Part shown: piece after piece, positions 46,904 to 58,847 of the stretch
Layout of the letters: every line of letters starts with the position of its first letter
Position numbering within the stretch: the first letter of the stretch is position 1
DNA from: Sarcomyxa edulis
Taxonomy: Eukaryota > Basidiomycota > Agaricomycetes > Agaricales > Mycenaceae
Length of the DNA stretch: 64,000 nucleotides
Direction of reading: 5' to 3'
NCBI GenBank assembly: GCA_009761415.1
Contig: QUOL01000008.1
Coordinates: 1,178,001-1,242,000, forward strand
Notes under the pieces: generated by a model
Seen by the model: only the letters and a program-made list of their open reading frames with translations
The model's database searches: none
What the model was told of the DNA's origin: nothing
Translations under genes and position numbers: made by a program

Positions 46904-47698
46904 CCTACATAAAACAATGATGGTATGTGTGATCATGAGATGCCGATGGGCATGCGTACCCCCCGTCAGCCGTCTGGCCGATTAGATGACGTGGGGCACG
47001 CATTTTTTATGCCGCGATACTGGCAAGTCAGTAACATGGTCGACAGAGACGTGCGACGCATCTATTGGATCAGAGGTACTCACCTGCTGGTAGCTACCCG
47101 AGAGCAACAACGGCTGTCATCCAAGGCTCTGATTCGCCGCGAGCCTCACTGGTTTTCAGTCAGATCATAATCATGAAGTATGTAGTCGAACCGGCATACG
47201 CGTATACGTTCGGCACGACTGACGAGAACAAGAACAGCAGAATTTTTGGGAAAGTGAGATTGGTCAATGAGTCCGTACACGCAGCTAAGACAGTACCCAT
47301 ATGATCAGCATAGACCGGCAATAGACCGGAGCCATGGTGGGTGCCATCTGAGATTGATTGTAGGAGGAAGTACATACGCGCAAGGTCACGCAGCTAGAAA
47401 GGAGCGTAATTATCTGATGTGTATAAGATTTGATATCTAGAGAAACGCACCCAGCGGAAACAGAGGATAGAGTCATGGCGCCGGCTCAGACCAAGCTTAG
47501 ATAATAGATTTGAAAAACTTGCGTGGTAAAAATAGATATATTTGGCAGATGCCTTGCGATCAAATAGAGTGGCCGTACTTGCTTCCACAATGCTTCCATC
47601 GACCTGCAGAAAATTGTCATTCTGATCGTCAACAATACATATATACAACGGCGATACTCCAGATCTAGTGATCAGGAATTCAATCTACTTACTACTCC
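46904..47698. other. Intergenic region between copy B and the P450
   Basis: No gene supported. Several short frames exist, but none has a domain or splice partner. Confidence 0.45.
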
Positions 47699-49702
47699 CT
47701 ACACAACAGTCCTTTTGAACCGCAAATAACAACGGTCCCCGAGAGGTTTCGCCTGGAAGTAGATCAGGTAGAATGAGTTAAAAAAACCGGGGGGAGAATA
47801 AGAGGCAACGTACTTGTATGTCGTTCCTATCGGCTGTGGGAAATGGGTCGGGGTAGTTCCCAGAACCGTCCACAAGGTCATACTCAAACATAGTCAGGAA
47901 CAAGGCGACAATGATCTTTATTTCAAGTTTCGCGACCCTCGTCCCAGTGCAAGGATGTCTTCCTAGATGAGCAAGCATAGTCAAAAATAGAATTTCGGGA
48001 GTGCACACGCAATACGTACCAGCACCCCAGCCCATAAACGCGAGGTTACCTTTCTTGTCCTCCTCACGACCTGGCCCAAACCGGCTAGGATCGAACGTCT
48101 CGGGCTCATAATAGATCTCAGGATCCATATGAGCATCTGACATCTGGTACGCCATAAAGGCACCTTTCTTGACGACCTTACCCGATATTTGGATATCTTC
48201 CAGAACGTTGCGCCGAAGAGCAGCTCCAAAAACGGTCAATCGAAGAGTTTCACGTATGACCAAGTCAAAATCAGGCATCTCATCTTCCCAAGCGGCGAAG
48301 GGAACGGAATAGAGCCGTTTGTGTAGATCATTCACAGTGGCACTACTGGTATGTTTCTCGATCAATGATTTGACTTCGGTGATGACCTTCCGTTTCCAGT
48401 CTGGATTCGCGGCAAGGAATACCAGGATCCAACAGGCTGTTATAGCTTATCCGTGAGTTTCTCAGAACAGCGCGAGCACAGTAGCTGAGAACGTACTGTT
48501 GATACCTGTATTGACCACACCAGCAAATACAACGCCGAGAATGAACTAGAAGAAACTGCATGAGAATATCGACTTTCTGAATTGGCTGATATACGTACTT
48601 CAATGATAGCGTCGTTGCCTAAACCTTCCGAGATGAAGACGTCAATAGCATCAGGCGTAGGGACGGCAGCAGATCTCCTAGTCTCGATGTATCCGTGAAT
48701 TATCTTAAAGAGTTCCCTCATAGCGGCCGCTCTGTTTCGTTTGGCGGTTCCAGGAAACCACGGGAATAGAGAGGCCGTGGGCGTAGCGCTCTGCATGAGA
48801 ACGCGATATTGATGTCGGAGGCGAGACAGAGCTTCCTGATCATCGGAAAGTTCCCGGCAGGTCGTCATACGCACGGTCATTTGGAATATCAGCTAAAATA
48901 AGAATTCGTTCATGCGTTAGCGGAAACATGAGATCCAATGACTGCACCACTCACGTCATAAACATCTTCGAAAGGATCAATTTGACCTTGCTTGCCCCAC
49001 TCCATCATACGATTGCTCACGTCTTCTAAAAGAGTGGGTATGACTAATATCCAGTGCAAGAATCACTAAAAGAATCACGAACAGAAATCAGGCAATGCTC
49101 ACTATCTGTCAACCTATCCTTATGGAGAACGAGGTGGATGTTCTTGATAAACCAAGAGTTGTCTTGATTGTGCGTGTCAATATCGATATCCTTGAGCACC
49201 GGAATCTAGCATAGGGTAGTGATTAGCGGGCACAAAAAATGATACAGTGGTCGAAAACGTACACCTCCCCTAAAGATCCTGTACCCTTCTGTGAAATTGA
49301 GACTTCGATTGTTGAAGAAAGTTTGGCGTGCGTCCTCCCCGCGAACGGCGACAACAGAATGCTAACCCGGCAAAGCTGATGAATGACCTCGTCTCTCGCA
49401 TTAAGGTAATGAGCACTCACCTTCAGCACACGGAACTGGAATACCTTCTCACCGGTCCGTTTGAAGCTGGAGGCAAGGAGGTCGTACCTCTTGGAGAAGA
49501 ACAACCACCCTGTGAGGATCGACGGGATACGTAGCTCATAAATGGCATCTTTTTTCTGAGAAAAAATGCTGGGATAAACGAATACAGCAAAGAGAGTGAT
49601 GAGGATTGAAGTGACAGTCGATGCGCCGGAAAGTGTCTGCATCCAAGATGTCATATCATCAAGAGCAGTCAGAGTGCTACTAGTAGGAGTGACGTTCCAC
49701 AT
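47699..49702 (-). CDS. Cytochrome P450 monooxygenase
   Basis: The start at 49702 is followed by a membrane anchor (TVTSILITLFAVFVYPSIF). Exons then give the P450 order: the I-helix region FAGVVNTG, the K-helix ExxR in VIRETLRL, the PERF-region FDPSRFGPGREED and the heme-binding FMGWGAGRHPCTGTRVAK, where the Cys ligand is restored by splicing out an intron near 47960-48020. The end is RPLGDRCYLRFKRTVV. About ten short introns are present. It is an ER-anchored oxygenase needing a P450 reductase. I cannot place it in a named CYP family. It lies between intact copy B and relic 1 of the flavoprotein family on the same strand, which suggests a linked secondary metabolic function. Confidence 0.88.
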
Positions 49703-49748
49703 TTTAGTTCAGGGAGTTTTGAGTAAGAAACTAGAAAATTCACGGACA

Positions 49749-49755
49749 CTTATAT
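49749..49755 (-). promoter_or_regulatory. Possible TATA box of the P450 gene
   Basis: ATATAAG on the minus strand about 50 bp upstream of the P450 ATG, a distance similar to the flavoprotein genes. Confidence 0.4.
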
Positions 49756-50574
49756 GTGTCTTCGAGGAGGTTACATAAGTCTCGAGGTACTGGGTACAGG
49801 ACACTTGTAGCCATGAGACCAACTGCAGCCGGAAGGGTGGCACCCTGAACTTAAGTCAAGATCTCTCCAAGATTGTCCGAGATCCCTCGTATTGGTCGAT
49901 AGCGTAGATGACCAATGCGAGACTTCTCGAACAAGACTTGAAGAGGTTGCGACGAAAGTTAACATGAAACCCGCAGTATGGTTTGTTACTATCTAGGAGA
50001 CAAAGTCGAGTAAAAATTAGGCACATTCACGCGGTGGCGTTACATGACTCCGCCTCCGGATGTGATGGCACGTACCTGTCCCTTAAAAATGACACCGTGA
50101 AATACATCTATGGAATCCATGTAGCTCGCAGTGGAAAGCGGCGTCTGATGATTGGAGAATCGTGCTGACATCCTTCTCGGCCGAATAGAATCCCCGTTAC
50201 CTGATTCAAACTTTCCAAGTCCAGAGCCCTGGTACGTGAACATCAGCGGTCACATTGGAGAAAGTTTTGGTGAATACAACATGACCTTCTGGTTCGATGA
50301 GGAGAGGATTAATTTACTTACTGAATGGGCCAAATATAGAAAACGCAATCGAGAGCGCAGCATAGTAAACGCTTAAGCAAGATAGCCACTTAAGCGGAAT
50401 GGCCGGTGATTATCAACAAGTACCCGAGGTTGAGCGCGCTGGGTAGGTATATTAGATTAGATTTCTTCTCCTACTCCAACATGTTCGAATCACTTACCCG
50501 TGAGACGAAATACATACAAAGTAGTAGTACATGAGGCCACTTTTCTTTCTCTCTCAGTTGGGTAGAGAGTCATA
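49756..50574. other. Intergenic region with one coding-like fragment
   Basis: At 50152-50376 the plus strand reads PEPWYVNISGHIGESFGEY then FDEERINLLTEWAKYRKRN. This looks like real protein, but it has no ATG, partner exon or recognised family. Otherwise nothing is supported. Confidence 0.35.
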
Positions 50575-51610
50575 TTTGATAAGCTTGACCATACTAGTCA
50601 CACCCTCAGGCCCCATGCAAGTCCGCAGGACTTCTATGCAATCTTCGCCATATGCTCCGACCTAATAGACATCACCTTCTCATACGCAACGATAGCCTTG
50701 TCCACCAGTCCAGGCTTTCGTGTCTATGATGCATCGCCTCCCTATTCCCTTTCGCAATCTCCATCACCAGCTCCGCACCATCAAGAAGCACAATATTGGC
50801 GCCTTCACTTGCGAACGGTGTCATTACGTGTCCGGCTCCCTTCCGAGGAGCCCAGGAATGACCGACAGGAAGCGTGTATAGTTTACGAGGGATGATATGT
50901 TCGGGGCTCGGATCGCTGTGACAAAGCAGGTAGACATACCCGTCGTCCCAGCCCTCGTATAGACTCACGATGAATTGTAGAGTTTTGGCAAGGTCTGCGA
51001 AAGTGTCCGTCTTCGCTTCGTCGAGCCAAGTACGCTGTAGACACGAACGGCGCCAATGGTATTGCACCGGCCTAAAAGGCATTTGTTGTCCCCGAATGAG
51101 AACACGGATCCTTGGCCGACTAGCAGCAAGAGAAGAATGAGAGGACAGACTTCAAGGAGAGATGTAAGTCTGGGAAGTTAGTCCCTGCATGGAACGGAGG
51201 GATGGGCGATACTGAGACGAACTCTGGACCGAACGCCGTCCGAGTCTACGAGATCCTACTCGCCATTCGCGAAATGAACACCGGAACGAGGCCTGTCGGA
51301 AACAGCGCCTTCGACAGAAATGATGATGATTCGTGTTGTTGGAGTCGTTGACACCTGGTACAGTTCGTCGGGGTCACGTCCATATATCTCCGGCCTCGCA
51401 AAAGCATCTTCACATGGAGCTCAAGATTTCCGCCTTGTAAGCGGGCGCCAACAGCTGGTTCGTGTTCGTAGACGGTAATAGAAGCTTTGACACCATATCT
51501 GAAGTGTTCGTGTGACGATTATTCCTGCGAGACCCTCTCCCATGACACTGAGGCATAGAATGCTCGTGAAACATGTAGAGGACATGGGCTAGTGGATCTC
51601 GAATATATTG
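50575..51610 (-). pseudogene. Decayed TetX-like monooxygenase, relic 1
   Basis: In scattered frames the minus strand repeats the family order. It has a broken FAD-binding start near 51590 (SVMGEG, then VTRTLQ), then LDEAKTDTFADLAKTLQFIV, GWDDGYVYLLCHSDP, HIIPRKLYTLPVGHSWAPR, HVMTPFASEGANIVLLDGAEL and AYEKVMSIRSEHMAKIA near the end. It has several frameshifts and stops, and the GVTLVGD segment before HVMTP is deleted. It cannot make a working enzyme. The longest open piece (50672-51082) is not a gene. Confidence 0.85.
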
Positions 51611-52079
51611 AACCACGTATGTTGAGCGACGAGCATCTACCCGAAGGGGTGGCCATTATACAGAGACCTGAGATGATCAAGTAATTTCTTATCGACGAAT
51701 CCTAATCTTCTTGCTGTAGAACGGCAGTAATCTTGAGTAGAATCTGGTCATCTGACTGGAGGGTCTATCTACGTCACCTCCCATGTACACGGCTGCGATG
51801 ATAGACCGTGATGAAGATGTTGCATTGCTGCTTGTAAGGTTTGATGAAAGACAAACAATCACTGAATGCCACTGGCGAGGTTTGGTGTGAGCACTCTGGA
51901 TAAGAATAGAAGAGACAAGCTACGTAACTGGTCTGGACGACACGGTGTTTGGGGAGCAATCCGAGCCTGACCGTGTAGACTACCGACGAGGAGGTGTACT
52001 GCAAGCAAGTCGACCCTATCTCGGAGCACGCCTCGAGATAAGGAAAGCTATGCTTTGGTCGACAAGGCCGGATTGATGG
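51611..52079. other. Spacer between two monooxygenase relics
   Basis: No coding signal; it may contain sequence too decayed to align. Confidence 0.4.
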
Positions 52080-52760
52080 AACGTCGACTTGATGATACGC
52101 AATGACAGCGTCATCATTCTAGCCTAGACTTTGTCTTCATTGGCTATACCGTCGGTATAGCCCTTCGCAACCTCCGAGCCCGATTCCGCCCTGTCAAGTA
52201 GCGTTTGACACCAGGACCCTCGACAGCCAATGGCGTCTTTAGAGGGGCGGCGTTTCCCACAAGGGAAACTCTTTCGAGGCTTCCAATTGTCCGACCGTAA
52301 CACCGTCTGAGAATTGACATCGTAGAAACTATTATACCGATGTAAGTCGACTAAGTCGATCGTCCCAGGGTTCCTAAGACCGTGAAATACGGCAAAGAGA
52401 TCCTGGAATCGGCGAGGACGACTACGTTCACGATGTCAGGCCTGGATTTGGTCTTTGGTAGGAGTCGAGTAGACGCGAATGACGTTGGTAGTGTTGTGTC
52501 AAGCTTTAGTCGTATATCGAGAGACGGCTGCGCCTGAGTAAAACGGAGAAGACAGCACGAAGCGACAGAAATATTCAAGAAATATTCGAGTCGTCCGCGC
52601 CCACGTGGTTTCGAGGCCTTTCAAGTTTCGGAAGCGAAATGAAAGTAGGATCTTGAGCAGATTGAAACTCAACCGCTTGTCCTGCAGCGGGCCTATGAAT
52701 ATCTTTCTAGGCACGTTGGAACTCCTTCGATGACACCAATGTGCAAATGACGTGAGTTAC
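52080..52760 (-). pseudogene. Strongly decayed TetX-like monooxygenase, relic 2
   Basis: Only islands remain: an N-terminal LHIGVIEGVPT (compare LRIGIIGGGPS), then VLSSPFYSGAAVS (compare VSPASPFYSGTTFIE) and, near 52240, RVSLVGNAAPLKTPLAVEGP (compare VTLVGDAAHVMTPFAGEG). The order and strand agree with the intact copies. Much of the middle is deleted and the frame shifts repeatedly, so this is older than relic 1. Confidence 0.7.
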
Positions 52761-53543
52761 AGGTGTACAAGTAGTAAGTACTAGATAGTTCAATGTTCAG
52801 ATGAACCAAAAACCGAGCGTCATCAATGCATAGAAGAAGAAGGAAACCAAGAATAACGGACGTACCGTACTGACCTCGTGAGTAAGCCCAAGAGATTCTT
52901 TGACCAGCACCGTGGCACAGTGCATTCACTGCATTCAAGTTGTGTGATACGTATTGCGCGCGGGAATGATTTTCTGCATTTTTTTCATTTGTTTTTGCAG
53001 GATTTGAAGAGATGAATCTGTACCTGAGTACAGATGTCAATATATCGGGTCTGCGGCGAGAACGAGAACGAGACTCAGGAGGCCCTCGAAGTGCGTAAAT
53101 GTTGAGATTCTGTCGAAAATCACCGCGGAGTGGCTGTGCGGATTAGTTAGATTAGATGATTATCGTCAGCACACGTGGCACAGCCTATATTTGGTAATGC
53201 GATATCCCTTTTAGGAACCCGTCTCTCCGAGTCATCTGGATAATCGAGCATTGACGCGTTGTGAGGCCTTGACGCTGGAGTGTCTGTTGGATATGTTGAC
53301 GAATGGAAGAGAAAGTATATAGGTCGCAAGAGGATAAGTCGAAAGACACCAAGTACTTGCAAGATCGCCTGTTACAAATTCCAAAGAGAAAAGAAAATAA
53401 CGAATCCTAGGTATTGAGCTGGAAGGGGTCACATATATATATACTATAAGAGAAGATGCGGACCGTCTAAGTGATATAGGAAACCAAGAACCAAAGAAGA
53501 TATATATATATAACCAAAGAAAAGAGAAGGAAGAGATCATCCA
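52761..53543. other. Intergenic region
   Basis: The 3' flank of the perilipin gene with TATATATA and AGAAAA-rich sequence (53430-53530). No gene seen. Confidence 0.45.
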
Positions 53544-54741
53544 CTAAGAAGTCGCAGCATGGCCATTCTCACTGATTACCTTCTTCGACGTCCCAAGAAC
53601 CTCCGCGAGTCTCTCGTTGACAGCCTCAAGTAATGGACTAACACGATCCCTGACTTCCGCTCCAAGCTTCGACACCTTCTCCTGCACCGAGACATCCTCC
53701 TGCGCCAGTATCGTGCGCAGATCCGTGATAGTAGACGTCAAGGACGTCGATAGGTTGGCGAACGAGGCGGGGATATGGGCTTGTATTTGGGCTTGAGTGG
53801 CTGACGCCGAGGAATGGAGAGATGCTGATAGTTGGGCGGTGGAAGATTGAACTTTCTGGAGTTCGAGGAGCATGGTGTCGGAGAGGGCGTGTACGCGGGA
53901 TTGGGCGTTCGCGAGGGAAGAGGTAGCTAGATCTTGGACGGAGTGGGCGGTTTCTGTTGCACGTTGTCTGTTTGCAGAATAAGATGAGTTATTCGACATT
54001 TCAGACGAAACTCGGTGCTTACACCAAAACGGACTGAGTCTGAAGTTGCTTGATCTGCTCATTAGAGTAGACGTAGATCTGGTCTTTGAGATTCATGGAA
54101 AGATTGTAAGCACGTTGGTACTGGTATTTGGAATCAGGAAGCGTGGAGGGGCCAGCTTCGGAATGGTTGAGGCGGGTCACAGCGACTTCGAAGTAATCGA
54201 CTATAGGAGCGAATCGCTGAAACGATAGATTAAGGCGATGCAAGAAGGTCTGGAATGATTGACATACCTGATCGATCCCTTGTGCAACGGACAATGCAGG
54301 CGTCTTAACCTTATCGTCGATGGTCTTGTTAGCCACATTGACGGCGGTGTCCCTTTGTTCCCTAACATACTCCGTCGCACTATCGCGCTTCTCCTTCACG
54401 TAGCTCGCTACCTCTTCTGGTTTTGCATGGAACGGATACGGGTATCGCGATTCGACAACATCGACAGCCTTGTTTGCGTAGCTGTCTGCTCTGACGATGA
54501 GGGGTGCCAAACGGATCTGAAGAGGTTCGGTGTACTTGTACGCAGATGTCGAGAAGCCCTTGGCGGTAGAATAAGGGGTGGAGAGATAGGCGTTTTGAGA
54601 AAGAGTTGCGTTTAGAGTTTCGAGACTAGATGAGACTAGCGGAATAGAAGCAACGCGGGAGATGATGGTGAGTGCTGGGGGCGATTGAGTGTTGTTGAAT
54701 GGAAGAGGATCTGTCTGGGTCCGGGTCTGAGTTGTGGACAT
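53544..54741 (-). CDS. Fungal perilipin-like lipid droplet protein
   Basis: Three exons, complement of 54268-54741, 54023-54216 and 53544-53967, give 363 residues. The N-terminal half matches fungal perilipins (MPL1/CAP20 type): PALTIISRVASIPLVSSSLETL, then STPYSTAKGFSTSAYKYTEP and LIVRADSYANKAVDVVESRYPYPF. Amphipathic repeats such as KEKRDSATEYVREQRDTAVN follow. The C-terminal half is a long helical, Ala/Ser/Gln-rich region with predicted coiled-coil character. Such proteins coat lipid droplets and limit lipolysis. There are no transmembrane segments. It sits inside the flavoprotein cluster but has no obvious link to it. Confidence 0.82.
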
Positions 54742-56817
54742 TGTGGGCGATGGGGAGGTAGCTCGAGCGGGATGGGAGGAAAGATGAGAAACAGAAAAAA
54801 AGGCAAAGTCTCGTTATTTATAGAGAGGTCTAAGCGCGCCTCGTTTTTTCATGTGATTCTTCGAGGACCAAATTGATTTCAAACTCAGAAAAACTCCGCG
54901 GCATTTTCCGGTTCTTTCCGTCTAGCGCTGCGCACGACGGTCGACCTGAGCTCGTACGTCCAAGTCTTATCTTTCAATACACTTCCACTCCATCTACGTC
55001 GTCTTTTCTCTCATGCTATCATAGATAACAAGGCGCTATATTCTCTCAGATCGTAATGCGAACCAGGGCTTGCGACTATTCGAGAGCCTCAGAGCTCAGC
55101 CTGTGATATCCGTGGTGGAGCAACCCACCCCAGCCTGGACCAACAGCTTCGAGTCTTCGACTCATTTGCCATGGATTCTATCCGCGGATCCGTCGCCTCC
55201 ACGTCCCTGAAAGACGTGTTTTTCACCATACATATTTCAAGGGTGCTAGCTACGTACTGCTATGTTCTTCGCTGTCGCCATCATTATCAATTGAACTATA
55301 GCCAAGTGCGTGTGATTTCAAACTCTCATCGTTCCGATATATGTCTCGCCGATATCGATATTAATTGTATCTGCAAGTATAGAACAGCCCTTGACTGCAT
55401 TCATTCCAAAATTGTTGTGGCGTTATAAACACCTCATCATGGTCATACATCGGTGTAATAGCAGTATAGATCATGACCTCGTGAGCCTGATGATAAGTTT
55501 GTCCTGCTCTGACACCGTTGAGAACTAGACATCGAGCTGATTTTCGCAGGCCGTGCCTGGCGGCGATCGGGAATGGTCGTAAAACGGACCTTGTGCAATC
55601 AGAGGTGATATCTTTCAGAATTTATATGTCCTCATTATGCCTCAGGTCCATAGGTTACTCGAAGATGTGAGTGATCATACAGTCTTTCCACCCTCAAGTC
55701 ATTTGAACCTTGCTCTTACAGGTGCCACACCTCGATTTTATCAACATCGACCCCGTCGAGGCCACATAGAACCCGAATTTCCTCGAAGATAGCATGTGCA
55801 TACAGACTTCTTCGCCGACTACCTAGAGCTTGTCCCTCGCGTCTGAATGTGGTACATCTTTCGTGATTGTTTCTTTATCTGCCATGTGATTGTCGAAGAT
55901 CATTTCTAGACTTTGGGTTACGATAAAAAGAAGGATCTCTCTCAACAGCGCCTCAAAAGCTTCCCTAGACTTTCTATTTTTTCTTGTGAAGGGGGAGAGT
56001 CCTTTCAAGAGTCAACATTCTAGCACAGGTATTTGTTTCGGCCATAGATCTTTCGAGAGCTTCTCGAGTGGGCCCTTGCTTCAGTAACGTTCCGGAGATG
56101 ATATTGCAGGTGTTGCCTCATGACTCTTCGCAATCCTGGGGTTTGTCTTGAACAACCAGAGTGTACCACCGTCTCTACATTGCTCAAATCAAAACCTGTT
56201 ACATCCACCCTATCTAAAATTCTCTTCTTGAACGCTCAATCCCCGAGTCACGTCTCCAGTCTTACATTTTTTAATCGACTTCAGCTCGCTTCAGTATAGC
56301 CTACGTCCGACGAAAAATGGCTTTTTATGCGAGATTCTTTCTGAATATGGCCCCATCAACGTATGTAATTTTTGTCAGATTCCAGACGGCCTTCTCAGCA
56401 TTGACCTGGCGTTGACCATGCGTTTTAGGTGGCTCGGACGTGATGGCCGTCCTCAAGAAGCTCAGGGAAAAGGTTTCGGACGATGTTTAGCGCTCATTGC
56501 TCACAAAGCAGATAAGATATCAGTCATAATCTCAACACGTTGCACCCGTTGATTCAATGGGCCACGCTGGGTATGTGTCATACATAACCACAATACGTGC
56601 ATAAGATCTTATCTGATTACTATCGCGGCGTTATCTATGTAGGAGCATGCCACTAGCGTCTTTGCACCACCAACCATCCGGACTTGATATCTATGACTCA
56701 ACTTGTCGGCGCACAGTCCGTCAACGACCACGCTGCTTAGTCCCGAAGAAGTACCGCCCGAACGATCATGATAATTGCTTCGAGACCAGGTGTCTATCAA
56801 GAAAACATCCGTCGGGG
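54742..56817. other. Intergenic region between perilipin and LINE
   Basis: About 2 kb without a gene I can support. Short frames at 55171-55428 and 56609-56913 lack family features. The right end carries the candidate target-site copy ATCCGTCGGGG (56807-56817). Confidence 0.5.
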
Positions 56818-56960
56818 ACTCTCTCTTCCGGCTACCATCTGGCACCTCGACTAGGACCCCGGGGAAAAAAAACCGACTGGGTTAACCAGCAACTCGAGCT
56901 TCGGGGCACATAAGCGCTCTTTTGGCACACTAGTTACATCTTAAAATACTGTCTGACTAT

Positions 56961-58847
56961 ATGTCGGCTACCAGTTCAAGAGCATCAGTAGCAAGAAGCA
57001 TCGCAAATAGTACAGAAACATCTACGCAGTCGTCGCGACTACGATCGAAAACACCGGTCAGGACGATGAGCTCGACGCAGCCCAAGACGAGGGCGGAATT
57101 AGTAAAGGCGAGTGGTATATCTACCGATATCATTGATGCAAAGGGAGGGAAAAGTTTTCTGGAGAAACGGGGTTTTCTGGTGATGGGGGAACCAGTGACT
57201 TGCGCGACGTTGAGTTTGGGTTTGCTGCAGCTGTCTCAAGGGGTTGCGAAGATTCCTCTACCAGCCGTGGAAGGCATGCGAGCAATCGCGTTTATGCTGG
57301 AACAGGTGTCGGAGAGTCAGACGGTCGATGGTCTCACTGCCGCGATTGTCGAGAAACTGACGGAACATTTGATACAAACGGCCGAGTCCACTTCTAGGTT
57401 ACAGTCCTCCGCTGTGAGCGTCACAGGTGCTCTGGACGAATTTCGCGAAGAGTTTCACAGCCTTACGAAACAACTGGAGGATGCAACCACCGAACTACTA
57501 GACCAACCTACACCCTCTCAACCCCAGTCAGCTCCTACCTCGTACGCCAGCGCCGTTCGTCAAGCACCTCCGGCACACGCAGCTACCATCGCTCGGGGCG
57601 ACTCCGTCGACTGCCAGATAGTGATTGACCAGGTCCCAGGCGCAATCTCCAGCGACATGGATAAGCTCACGGAGAAGGAATTGGTGGCGAAGGCAGTCAC
57701 AGCCCTTGATTTGATGGGGTTGGACGCCTCGGATAGTCCAGCTGGGACAACTTTCGTCGGGGCCCGGGTTTTCAGGAATGGTGGGATATTATACCATCTG
57801 AACTCGAGGGAGGCCGCAGAGTGGATTCGCGGTCCTGAGCAGATGAAATCGTTTCTGTCCCATTACGGTGGTACGTCAGTTCTCAAGACTCGGTTGGTGT
57901 ATGCTGTCGTGGAATACGTCCCGACGTCTTTTGACCCGGCTTTGCATGGAGCCTTAAGGGCTGTCGAGGATGCGAGTGGGCTACCGAAGGCTTCTTTGGA
58001 GAGTGCCAAATATATCAAGGCTATACACCTGCGTTCAGCTGGACAGCAGAGTGCTCACGCTATCCTTGGATTTGCCAACCGGGAGGGGGCAAACCATGCG
58101 ATCGAGCATGGGTTATTCATTGAAGGAAAGAAGGTTTTGGTGCGCAAACTGCTCCCAGAACCCAAGCGCTGCTTGAAGTGCCAGACGATGGGCACGAACC
58201 ATCTGGCGGCTGATTGTAAAGTTGATCATGATGTCTGTGCGCGCTGCGCAGAGGCTCATCGGACTTCCAGTTGCACTATCACAGACCCTAGGGCATTTCG
58301 TTGCTCAAACTGCAAGAAATCAGGTCACGGGGCTGCTGATCGCCAGTGCGAGTACTTTCAGGAGAAGCTCGCTCGTCTGCAGGCCCATAGCCCCGAGACG
58401 AAGTACCGTTTCTTCCCTACTAACGACCCGAAAACTTGGGAACGGAGTGATATAGGAGATATGTATCAGAACAATCAGGACGCGACATGGCAGGATGGTG
58501 GTGTATGGGGAGGTGGTTGGACGCAGGAGAGACAAGGGAAGAACGGCCGGGGATATGGACGGTTAGCGGGGGGACGACGAGGTGAAGGGGGCGGAGTCAG
58601 GGGGGCGGGAGGCTTTTCAATACGGGATGGGGGTGGAAACGGAAGGGTAACACCTGTTGGAAATACAGGCAGAGCAACGGGAGATGGGATGAGACAGCAG
58701 ACTTTGGCCGATGGGTGGGGATTGAACAGTGGACGGGGCGAGGCGGCAGATCAGAGGGGGGCTAACGATACTCCTACCACAGGCTCACGCCAAACGGATA
58801 CTTTACAACAAGCTGAACGGGACGCGCCCCCGCATCTTAATGTCTGA
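56961..58847 (+). CDS. LINE ORF1, gag-like protein with zinc knuckles
   Basis: 628 residues. The N-terminus is Ser/Thr-rich, followed by helical segments (about residues 75-180) and a middle domain similar in layout to non-LTR gag proteins. From residue about 404 there are three Cys/His knuckles: CLKCQTMGTNHLAADC, CARCAEAHRTSSC (a CX2CX3HX4C type) and CSNCKKSGHGAADRQC. The C-terminus is Gly/Arg-rich with many Trp. The protein should bind the element's RNA and form the ribonucleoprotein. Its TGA stop overlaps the ORF2 start. Confidence 0.88.
   Translation: MSATSSRASVARSIANSTETSTQSSRLRSKTPVRTMSSTQPKTRAELVKASGISTDIIDAKGGKSFLEKRGFLVMGEPVTCATLSLGLLQLSQGVAKIPLPAVEGMRAIAFMLEQVSESQTVDGLTAAIVEKLTEHLIQTAESTSRLQSSAVSVTGALDEFREEFHSLTKQLEDATTELLDQPTPSQPQSAPTSYASAVRQAPPAHAATIARGDSVDCQIVIDQVPGAISSDMDKLTEKELVAKAVTALDLMGLDASDSPAGTTFVGARVFRNGGILYHLNSREAAEWIRGPEQMKSFLSHYGGTSVLKTRLVYAVVEYVPTSFDPALHGALRAVEDASGLPKASLESAKYIKAIHLRSAGQQSAHAILGFANREGANHAIEHGLFIEGKKVLVRKLLPEPKRCLKCQTMGTNHLAADCKVDHDVCARCAEAHRTSSCTITDPRAFRCSNCKKSGHGAADRQCEYFQEKLARLQAHSPETKYRFFPTNDPKTWERSDIGDMYQNNQDATWQDGGVWGGGWTQERQGKNGRGYGRLAGGRRGEGGGVRGAGGFSIRDGGGNGRVTPVGNTGRATGDGMRQQTLADGWGLNSGRGEAADQRGANDTPTTGSRQTDTLQQAERDAPPHLNV

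Noticed and set aside
50672..51082. A 136-residue gene
   Set aside because: It is the longest open piece of the decayed monooxygenase relic, lacking the FAD-binding start and part of the GD motif.
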